Shown here: piece after piece, positions 54,245 through 61,352 of the stretch
Layout: each line of letters starts with the position of its first letter
How positions within the stretch are numbered: the first letter of the stretch is position 1
Source: CAIQQQ01 sp037445025
GTDB taxonomy: Bacteria > Pseudomonadota > Alphaproteobacteria > Acetobacterales > Acetobacteraceae
Assembly (NCBI GenBank): GCA_037445025.1
Contig: JBBILI010000010.1
Coordinates: 80,286-144,285, forward strand
Length of the DNA stretch: 64,000 nucleotides
Direction of reading: 5' to 3'
Position numbers and translations under genes: made by a program
Notes under the pieces: generated by a model
Told to the model about the DNA's origin: nothing
Seen by the model: the letters and a program-made list of their open reading frames with translations, nothing else
Database searches by the model: none

Positions 54245-54268
54245 GGTTCTTTTTTTCAAAAAAGAACG
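54245..54268. repeat. R1 repeat, copy 13, hairpin A only
   Basis: Hairpin A with one changed end base, preceded by TAGTTTTT and followed by TCTTGCTT. Lies between convergent phytochrome and ccmI genes. No further R1 copy is seen from here to the end of the window. Confidence 0.8.
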
Positions 54269-54280
54269 TCTTGCTTTCTA

Positions 54281-55675
54281 CTACCCTCCATCGAGACCGG
54301 CCAGCGCGGACCGTACCATTCTGAGGTCTTCGCTGTTGCCTGACAGTGTTTTCAAAAGCTGCGACCAGTTCTGCCGGGCTTCCTCCTTGCGGCCGTCGCG
54401 TGCCGCGGCGACGCCGAGGTACCACAGCACCTCGGGTGCGGATGGCCTGAGTGTTGCGACATCGCGCAGCAATGCGATGGCGCGGGCCGGCAGGGGTGCG
54501 TCCGGCTTGACCGGCGACAGCAGGGCTGCGACCGCCTGCAGCTTGATGTCGGCGTCGTCCGGCCGCAGCCGTGCGGCGGCGGTGAAGGCGTCGGCGGCCT
54601 GGCCTGGCTTGCCCTGGACCGCGTAGGCGCGGCCGAGGCGCAGCCAGCCATCGGCATCGTTGGGATTGGCCTGGAGCTGGGCGGCCAGACGCGCGGTTAT
54701 CTGCTCGACCATCGTTTCGCGCTGTTCCGGCGACATGGCGGCGGCTTCGGCCATCTGCGCCGCGGTCGGGCCCGGGGCTGACGTGCGCGGCGGCGGCAAG
54801 GCGGTTGCGGGGGTGCCGGCCTGCTGTGCGGCTTCGGCGACGCGCCGGCCGATTTCGGCACGGATGGGCGAAGCGGCGTCAAGATCGTCGGCCAGGGCGC
54901 GCCAGGCGGCGGTCGCCTTGTCGGTTTCGCCGGCCTGGGCGTCGGCCAGCGCCAGATAGAAGCGGGCGACGGGGTTGGTCGGGTCGGTCTTGGTGGCGGC
55001 GTGGAAGGCATCCTGGGCTGTGGGTGTGACGATGCCTTCGGCGGCCATGACCAGCATTTCGCCGAAGCCGGCCTGGTCGTCGGCGTCCACCGGGCCGAGG
55101 GCGATGGCGTGACGATAGCCGTCGATCGCGCGGTCCCAGTCGTTCAGCGTGGCCTCGGTGCGGGCGTAGCGCAGCCAGCCCGCGGTGTCGGCGGGGTTGG
55201 CCTTCAGCCTGGCGGCGAGACGGGCGGCGGCGGCGGCGGTGTCGGTGTGGGCGGCGGCGGAGGGGTCAGCGGTGGTGGTGGCGGTGGCGCTCTGGGCCGG
55301 CAGGACGCGGGCGGCGAAGGGCAGATCCGGCAGGGATGGGCTGCCGATCTTGCTGTAAAGGGCGGTGGCGGCGGTGAGCACCAGGACCGACAGGGCACCG
55401 GCCAGCATCGGGCTGCGGCGGGGTGGGGGGGGCTGGCGGGTCAGGCGATCGGTTGCCAGCAGGCGGCGCTGGATTTCGAGGGCCGACGCCTTGGCCTCCT
55501 CGGCGCCGATCAGGCCGCGGCGGACATCGCGGTCGAGTTCCTGGAGCTGGTCGCGGTAGACGGCGCGGTCGAAGCGGGCGGGATCGGCCAGCGGGCGCGG
55601 GCGGCGGAGCAGCGGGCGGACCAGCAGGGCCAGCACCAGCAGGGTCAATCCGGTGCAGAAAGCTGCGAGCGTCAT
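54281..55675 (-). CDS. ccmI: Cytochrome c biogenesis protein CcmI
   Basis: From the start at 55675 the 464-residue product has two membrane segments (TLAAFCTGLTLLVLALLV and the span SPMLAGALSVLVLTAATALY) around a cytoplasmic basic loop (DRAVYRDQLQELDRDVRRGL), then periplasmic TPR repeats (residues about 150-455, for example NPADTAGWLRYARTEATLND and NPNDADGWLRLGRAYAVQG). CcmI holds apocytochrome c for heme ligation by CcmF/CcmH. The start overlaps the ccmH stop (ATGA). Full-length; last gene of the operon. Confidence 0.9.
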   Translation of the reverse strand: MTLAAFCTGLTLLVLALLVRPLLRRPRPLADPARFDRAVYRDQLQELDRDVRRGLIGAEEAKASALEIQRRLLATDRLTRQPPPPRRSPMLAGALSVLVLTAATALYSKIGSPSLPDLPFAARVLPAQSATATTTADPSAAAHTDTAAAAARLAARLKANPADTAGWLRYARTEATLNDWDRAIDGYRHAIALGPVDADDQAGFGEMLVMAAEGIVTPTAQDAFHAATKTDPTNPVARFYLALADAQAGETDKATAAWRALADDLDAASPIRAEIGRRVAEAAQQAGTPATALPPPRTSAPGPTAAQMAEAAAMSPEQRETMVEQITARLAAQLQANPNDADGWLRLGRAYAVQGKPGQAADAFTAAARLRPDDADIKLQAVAALLSPVKPDAPLPARAIALLRDVATLRPSAPEVLWYLGVAAARDGRKEEARQNWSQLLKTLSGNSEDLRMVRSALAGLDGG

Positions 55676-56139
55676 CACGATTGGCTCTCCTCCAGCATGG
55701 CGGCAAGCCGGTGCCGCTCGGCGTCGCTGAGGCCTGGCGGCGGTGCGGCCTGCCTGCGGCGCGCGGCCAGCAGCAGGGCACCGCCGGCCAGCGCGAGCAG
55801 CGCCGGCGGGCCGAACCACAGGACGTAGGTGTCGCGGTTCACCGGCGGGCGCAGCAGCACATAGCCGCCGTAGCGGTTGACGATGGCCTGCACCGCCTGG
55901 GTGTCGCTGTCGCCTGCGGTGAGGCGTTCGCGCAGCAGGATGCGGACGTCGTGGGCGAGGTCGGCTGCGGATTCGTCGATGGTTTCGTTGCGGCAGACGA
56001 GGCAGCGCAGGCCTTGGCTGAGGGTGCGGGCGCGGGCCTCCAGCACCGGGTCGGCCAGCCGCTCGTTGGGCTCGACGGCGAAGGCGGGTTGGGCGAAGGC
56101 GGGGGCCATCAGCAGCAGCAGCAGGATGCGCGCGCGCAT
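55675..56139 (-). CDS. ccmH: Cytochrome c biogenesis protein CcmH
   Basis: The 154-residue product has a signal peptide, the redox motif LRCLVCRNETIDES (LRCxxC) and a C-terminal membrane span (VLWFGPPALLALAGGALLLA). CcmH reduces or presents the cysteines of apocytochrome c in the periplasm. The start at 56139 overlaps the ccmG stop. Intact. Confidence 0.92.
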   Translation of the reverse strand: MRARILLLLLMAPAFAQPAFAVEPNERLADPVLEARARTLSQGLRCLVCRNETIDESAADLAHDVRILLRERLTAGDSDTQAVQAIVNRYGGYVLLRPPVNRDTYVLWFGPPALLALAGGALLLAARRRQAAPPPGLSDAERHRLAAMLEESQS

Positions 56140-56675
56140 CACGATCCCTCCAGGCCGCGCACCAGCGGCAGCAGTTCGCGGTTGACGATCTCGGCGGTGA
56201 GCGGGCCGGCATAGCGCGCGCGGATATGGCCGGCGCGATCGACCACATAGGTCTCGGGCACGCCGTAGACACCGAAATTGAGGCCGGTGCGGCCGTCGGC
56301 GTCGATGCCGATGCGGTGATAGGGATCGCCGAGCTGGGCCAGCACCTGGCGGGCGGCGTCCGGGCGGTCCTTGTAGGCGATGCCGTAGAGCGGGAGTTTG
56401 TCCTTGGTGGCGAGGCGCATCAGCACCGGGTTCTCCGACCGGCAGGGCACGCACCAGGAGGCGAAGAAGTTCAGCACCATGACGTGGCCTTTGAGATCGG
56501 ACAAAGCGAGGTCCGGCCCGCCCTGCAGGCTGGCGAGGTCGAAGGCTGGCGCCGGCTTGTCGATGAGGGCGGAGGGCAGCGCGTTGGGGTCGCGGTCCGG
56601 GCGCAGGGCCAGGGCGAAATAGCCGGCGAGCGCCACGAACAGCAGGACCGGCAGCAGGAAGAGCAGCTTGCGCAT
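56139..56675 (-). CDS. ccmG: Thiol:disulfide interchange protein CcmG/DsbE
   Basis: The 178-residue product has an N-terminal membrane anchor (LLFLLPVLLFVALAGYFALA), a thioredoxin fold with active site FFASWCVPCRSE and the family block YGVPETYVVDRAG. It keeps apocytochrome or CcmH cysteines reduced for heme attachment. It overlaps ccmH and follows ccmF by three bases. Intact. Confidence 0.93.
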   Translation of the reverse strand: MRKLLFLLPVLLFVALAGYFALALRPDRDPNALPSALIDKPAPAFDLASLQGGPDLALSDLKGHVMVLNFFASWCVPCRSENPVLMRLATKDKLPLYGIAYKDRPDAARQVLAQLGDPYHRIGIDADGRTGLNFGVYGVPETYVVDRAGHIRARYAGPLTAEIVNRELLPLVRGLEGS

Positions 56676-56678
56676 CGT

Positions 56679-58111
56679 CTATTCTCCCGCGACCGCGATC
56701 GGCAGGTGGCGTTTGGCCCTTGTGACGGCGGCGACGCGCCAGCGCCGGTCGCTGAGGCTGACCATTCCGCCGAACGCCATGATGACGGCGCCGATCCAGA
56801 GCCAGGGGATCAGCGGCTTCCAGTAGGCGCGGATGGTCCAGCCGCCGGAGGGGTCGGGCTCGCCGAGGGCGATGGAGAGATCGGCCATGAGGTTGGTGCG
56901 GATGGCGGTCATGCTGGTGGTCTGGTCCTGCAGGGGGAACAGGCGGCGCTCGGGCTGCATGACGGCGACGAAGGCGCCGTTGCGGCGGACGGTGATGCTG
57001 GCGCGGTCGGCGGTGTAGTTGGGGCCCTGGGCCTGGGTCACGCCGTCGAAATGCAGGACATAGCCGGAGAGCGGCAGGTCGGCGCCGATGGGCAGGATGG
57101 CGAGGGCCTCGGTGTCGAACGCGGAGGCGGAGATGCCGGCGACCGAGATGGCCATGCCGAGATGGGCCAGTGTCATGCCGTAGGCGGCGCGGGGCAGGTT
57201 ACGGGCACGGCGCAGGCTTTCGGCGGGGCTTGCGCGGAAGAGGCGGATGCGGTCGGCCCATTCGGTCAGCACGCCCATCGCCGTCCAGGCGGCGAGGCCC
57301 AGGCCGAGCACGGCCAGCACCGGGCCGCCGGTGGTGAGGGAGAACATTACCAGCATGACGACGGCACTGACACCGAAGGCGAGCCAGAGCCGTTGCAGGG
57401 CGCCCATGAGATCGCCGCGCTTCCAGGACAGCATGGGGCCCACGGCCATCGCCATGATCACCGGGACCATCAGCGGCACGAAGGTGCGGTTGAAGAAGGG
57501 CGGGCCGACGGAGACCTTGTCGCCGCCGACCGCATCGAGGAACAGCGGATAGAGCGTGCCGAGCAGGACGGTGGCGCAGGCGCAGGCGAGCAGCAGGTTG
57601 TTCAGCACGAGGGCGGATTCGCGCGAGATGGGCGCAACAGGCCGCCGCCTTTCAGCGCCGGGGCGCGGAAGGCGTAGAGGGTGAGGGAGCCGCCGATGGT
57701 CACGACCAGCAGCAGCAGGATGAACAGGCCGCGCCTGGGATCGACGGCGAAGGCGTGCACCGAGCTCAGCACGCCGGAGCGGACCAGGAAGGTGCCGATG
57801 AGGGAGAGCGAGAAGGTGATGATGGCGAGCAGGATGGTCCAGCTTTTCAGCGTGTCGCGCTTTTCCACGACGATGGCGGAATGGATCAGCGCGGTGCCGG
57901 CCAGCCAGGGCATGAAGGAGGCGTTCTCCACGGGGTCCCAGAACCACCAGCCGCCCCAGCCGAGGGTGTCGTAGGCCCACCAGCTGCCCATGGCGATGCC
58001 GATGGTGAGCGCGCACCAGGAGGCCTTGCACAGGCGTGACCGGATGATGCTCCAGGAGATGGCTCGGCCATGCTGATCCCAATCCAGCTCACCCGCGATC
58101 AACCTTTGCAA
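56679..58111 (-). pseudogene. ccmF: Heme lyase subunit CcmF, 5'-truncated and frameshifted
   Basis: The upstream part reads GIAMGSWWAYDTLGWGGWWF, the WWD heme-handling motif and DPVENASFMPWLAGTALIHS. At about 57634-57638 GTTGCGCC occurs where GTTCGCGCC would give GGLFAPISRESALVLNNLLL; one C is missing and the rest is in another frame, with the periplasmic domain to VAGE at the end. The first about 200 residues of CcmF are absent: the sequence before GIAMGSWW loses similarity at about 58040, next to the divergent MocR-like gene that overlaps it. CcmF is essential for heme ligation in System I, so a real lesion would block c-type cytochromes unless another copy exists. ccmA-E are not in the window. 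Confidence 0.8.
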
Positions 58112-59316
58112 CGCCAGCTCTATCAGCAGCTGCGCGAGCTGATTGTGTCATCGCGGCTGCTGCCCGGCACGCGCATGCCCTCGACCCGCATGATGGCGGA
58201 GCGGTTCGCGATATCGCGCATCACCGTGCTGCTGACCTATGAGCGCATGATCGCAGAGGGCTATCTGGAGACCAGGCCGGCGAAGGGCACCTATGTCAGC
58301 CAGCCGCCCGCGGCGAGCGCTGTGGCAGCGCCGTCTCGTCCGGATCGTCGGCGGCCAGGCCAGGAGGCGGAGTGCAGGGTGGGGCTGCCGGATCCGTCGC
58401 TGTTCCCGGCGACGCGCTGGCGCACGCTGATGCGCACGGCGCTGGACCGGCTGGGGGCGCAGGTGCGCCTGCCCCACCCGGCTGGCAACCCGTCGCTGCG
58501 CCATGCCATCGCGCACTGGCTGTCGCGCTCGCGCGGGCTGGCGGTTTCGCCGGAGCAGATCATCGTCTTCCACGGGCGGCAGCCGGCCCTGCATTTCGCG
58601 GCGCATCTGGCCGTGCGGCCCGGCGGGATGGTGGTCATCGAGGACCCCTGCGATCCCGCCACGGCCGCGGTGCTGGCCAGCGAGGGTGGGGTGCTGCATC
58701 CGGTGGCGGTGGGTGCCCAGGGCATCGATGTCGATGCGCTGCCGGCGGGGCCGGCGTGTCTGCTCCATGTCACGCCCGAGCATCAGCGCCAGCTTGGAGT
58801 GGCGCTGTCGATCGGCCAGCGGCAGAAGCTGCTGGCGTGGGCGGCGCGGGCGGAGGCGCTGGTGCTGGAGGAGGATTGCTGCGGCGAGCTGCGCTGCGGC
58901 GATTTTCTGGGCCCGCCGCCGCTGATGAGCCTGGACAAGGCGGCCTGCGTGATGCTGCTCGGCAGCTTCGCCGCCTCGCTCGGCCCGTGGATCAACTTCA
59001 CCTATCTGGTGCTGCCGGACCGGCTGGTGGGCGACGCGCTGGCGGTGCGGACACGCCGGTCTGGGGCGGGCAGGCGGGCCTGCATGTCACCTGGCTGGCG
59101 CCGCCGGAGCTTGGCAGCGCCAGCCAGGTGGCCGCGACCGCGCGGCGCTGCGGGCTGGAGGCCGACAGTGTTCACATCGGCCCATCGGCGCGCGGGGCGG
59201 TGCGGCTCGGGTTCGGCAGCCTCAGCGAGGACCGGCTGCACCAGCATGTGGCCGAACTGGCCGACGCCCTTGCCGCCGGCCAACCTGTGGCGGGCCGGGC
59301 GTTGGCGGCAGACTGA
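58070..59316 (+). pseudogene. MocR-like (GntR-aminotransferase) regulator, deleted and frameshifted, without the PLP lysine
   Basis: The N-terminus is a GntR winged helix (QPLQRQLYQQLRELIVSSRL, RMPSTRMMAERFAISRITVL). The aminotransferase-like domain follows, but the block that normally holds the PLP-binding lysine (SFSK) reads LLGSFAASLGPW, and the EDDYDSEFRY block reads EEDCCGELRC. At about 59050 the frame shifts and the end (TPVWGGQAGLHVTWLAPPEL to the stop at 59314) follows in another frame. About 60 residues that normally lie in between are missing. So it is a broken gene whose ancestor may already have lost PLP chemistry. It points towards the cytochrome genes, but regulation of them is only a guess. 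Confidence 0.7.
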
Positions 59317-59510
59317 TCGCGCCGGCGTTCGTCAAGGCGACCGATGCGTCTGGTATCATTAATTTTCGGCAAGTCCGGGTCTACAGCGCGCGCCGTTTCA
59401 CGCCGAACCTTTCGATCGAAGCGGCTGCCGACCTCCCGATCGCGGGCGGTCTCGCCGCGGACTGCCACGCCGGCCGGATGGCCCGGGGGGCAGAGAAAGC
59501 GAGGAGTCAG

Positions 59511-60131
59511 ATGGCACGTCTTTCGCACCCGAACCCCGGCCCGGTCGCCCGTCTGACCGGATGGGCGCGCCGGCGCTGGCGGATCCTGCTGCTGATGTTC
59601 GGCAGCGCAGCCGTGGGCTGGGGGGTGTTCGCAACCTGGGTGACGGCGATCGAATACACCAATCACACCGCGTTCTGCATCAGCTGCCATGTGATGGGCG
59701 ACACGGTCTATCCGGAATACCAGAAGAGCGCGCATTTCTCGAACAAGTTCGGTGTGCATGCGGGCTGCCCGGACTGCCATGTGCCGCAATACAGCTGGTT
59801 CGACGAGGCGATGGCCAAGATCGGCACGGCCAAGGAACTGTATGCGTATTTCTTTCAGGGCATGAACAAGGTGGAGAACTTCGAGAAGATCCGCCCTGAG
59901 CTGGCCAAGGACGTCTGGGCCAAGTTCGCCGCCACCAATGCCCGCGAATGCCGCCACTGCCATGACTACGCCAACATGGTGGCAGCCGAGCAGGCACCGA
60001 GTGCGAGGGCGATGCATGCCGACGCGGCGACCAAGAACGAGAACTGCGTCGAGTGCCACAAGGGCATCACCCACAAGAACTACGCCACCAAGACCGAAGA
60101 AGCGGCACCGACCGATTTCGACGTCAACTGA
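59511..60131 (+). CDS. Tetraheme NapC/NirT/CymA-type membrane cytochrome c
   Basis: The start at 59511 has AGGAG upstream. The 206-residue product has one N-terminal membrane anchor (ILLLMFGSAAVGWGVF and on) and four heme motifs: CISCH at 56, CPDCH at 86, CRHCH at 147 and CVECH at 179. Size and layout match NapC/NirT/CymA, which oxidise quinol in the inner membrane and pass electrons to periplasmic partners. First gene of a set with the heme-binding protein (24 bases downstream) and the MtrB/PioB-like porin. The frame is clean. Confidence 0.92.
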   Translation: MARLSHPNPGPVARLTGWARRRWRILLLMFGSAAVGWGVFATWVTAIEYTNHTAFCISCHVMGDTVYPEYQKSAHFSNKFGVHAGCPDCHVPQYSWFDEAMAKIGTAKELYAYFFQGMNKVENFEKIRPELAKDVWAKFAATNARECRHCHDYANMVAAEQAPSARAMHADAATKNENCVECHKGITHKNYATKTEEAAPTDFDVN

Positions 60132-60155
60132 AGAACGAAGAAAGAGAGCCCTGCC

Positions 60156-61130
60156 ATGAGCCAGTTCTTTCGCCCGATCGCTGTTGCAGCCGGCGTCGCC
60201 GGACTGCTGGCCGGACCGGCCGCCCAGGCCGCCGGCATCAACTGGGCCGCGGTGCCCGGCAAGGAGGTGGTGCTGTTCTACCCTGGCCAGTCCTCGTGGG
60301 AATGGGCGCTGACGCCGGGGACGATGTCGGGGGCGGAGGATTTCCGCAAAGGCAAGGACTGCGCCACCTGCCATATCGGCGAGGAGGCGACGATGGGGCC
60401 GCAGATCGTCACCGGTGCGCCGCGCGTGTTCAAGACCGGGGAGAAGCCGGCCATCGAGCCGACGCCGATCCCGGGCAAGCCCGGCGCGATCGCGGCGACG
60501 GTGAAGGTGGCCAATGACGGAGCCTCGCTGTTCGTGCATCTGGACTTCAAGACCGGCGCGCAGCCGAACGCCGGGCAGGACCCGAACGACACCAAGGTGA
60601 CGGTGATGTTCAACGACGGCCGGGTGGCGGAGGCCAACCGCGGCGGCTGCTGGGCGGCCTGCCATGACGACCAGACCGCCATGCCGAGTGCGGCCGGTGC
60701 GAGCCGGACGATGTATCTGCCGAAATCGCGCGCCAGGCTGACCCGCCAGGGCGGCGGTGACACGCTGGCGGCCCCCGATGCGCTGGCCAAGCTGAAGGCC
60801 GACGGCTACCAGCTGGAATACTGGCAGGCCATCCTCAACCCCGGCCAGCCGGCGCGCGCCAACACCGAGATCGTGTTCGACAAGCGCACCGATATGAGCC
60901 CCGGCATCGCCGCGGCCGAGGCGACGGGGTCCGGCGGCGCGTGGTCGGTGACGATTAGTAGGCCGCTGGCGGCCGCGGCACCGTACAGCGCGATCACCGC
61001 GGGGACGAAATACTTCGTGGCGTTCGCCGTGCACACCGGCCACACCGCGCATCGTTTTCACTACGTTTCGTACGAGAGATTGCTCGTGCTGGACAGCGGG
61101 GCGGCCGATCTGGTCGCGGTTCACCAGTAG
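60156..61130 (+). CDS. Periplasmic ethylbenzene-dehydrogenase-type heme protein with c-heme motifs
   Basis: The 324-residue precursor has a Sec signal (FFRPIAVAAGVAGLLAGPAA). A CATCH heme c motif is at 69-73. The rest resembles the heme-binding domain of ethylbenzene/DMSO dehydrogenase type II gamma subunits and related cytochromes: VHLDFKTGAQPNAGQDPNDT, VMFNDGRVAEANRGGCWAAC and YFVAFAVHTGHTAHRFHYVS. At 165-170 is C-W-A-A-C-H, a CX3CH spacing that is unusual for heme c. It probably carries electrons between the NapC-like protein and the outer membrane or an unknown enzyme. No catalytic molybdenum subunit lies near it. Intact. Confidence 0.8.
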   Translation: MSQFFRPIAVAAGVAGLLAGPAAQAAGINWAAVPGKEVVLFYPGQSSWEWALTPGTMSGAEDFRKGKDCATCHIGEEATMGPQIVTGAPRVFKTGEKPAIEPTPIPGKPGAIAATVKVANDGASLFVHLDFKTGAQPNAGQDPNDTKVTVMFNDGRVAEANRGGCWAACHDDQTAMPSAAGASRTMYLPKSRARLTRQGGGDTLAAPDALAKLKADGYQLEYWQAILNPGQPARANTEIVFDKRTDMSPGIAAAEATGSGGAWSVTISRPLAAAAPYSAITAGTKYFVAFAVHTGHTAHRFHYVSYERLLVLDSGAADLVAVHQ

Positions 61131-61352
61131 CCTCGGGCTGTCTGTGTCAACTCCGGAACGGATGAAAGATATGCGCACATTCCTCAAATTGGCGCTGCTG
61201 TCCCAACGGCACCTTCCTGACACGTTAGCGCGGCGCGGCATCGGAACGGCGATGCAACGCCTCTCTAACTCTATGTTTTCACGCGTGATTCCGACCTCTC
61301 GGCGATACCGCCCTCGGTCATCACGCTCTAAGGCAACGGGGGCACGACGCTC

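Noticed and set aside
9526..54268. R1 hairpins as ordinary rho-independent terminators
   Set aside because: Stems are AT-rich, there is no consistent T run after the hairpin in the direction of transcription, and copies occur in front of and inside operons and in both orientations.
9526..54268. R1/R2 repeats as a CRISPR-like array
   Set aside because: Copies are kilobases apart, differ in orientation and have similar rather than unique spacers; no cas gene is present.
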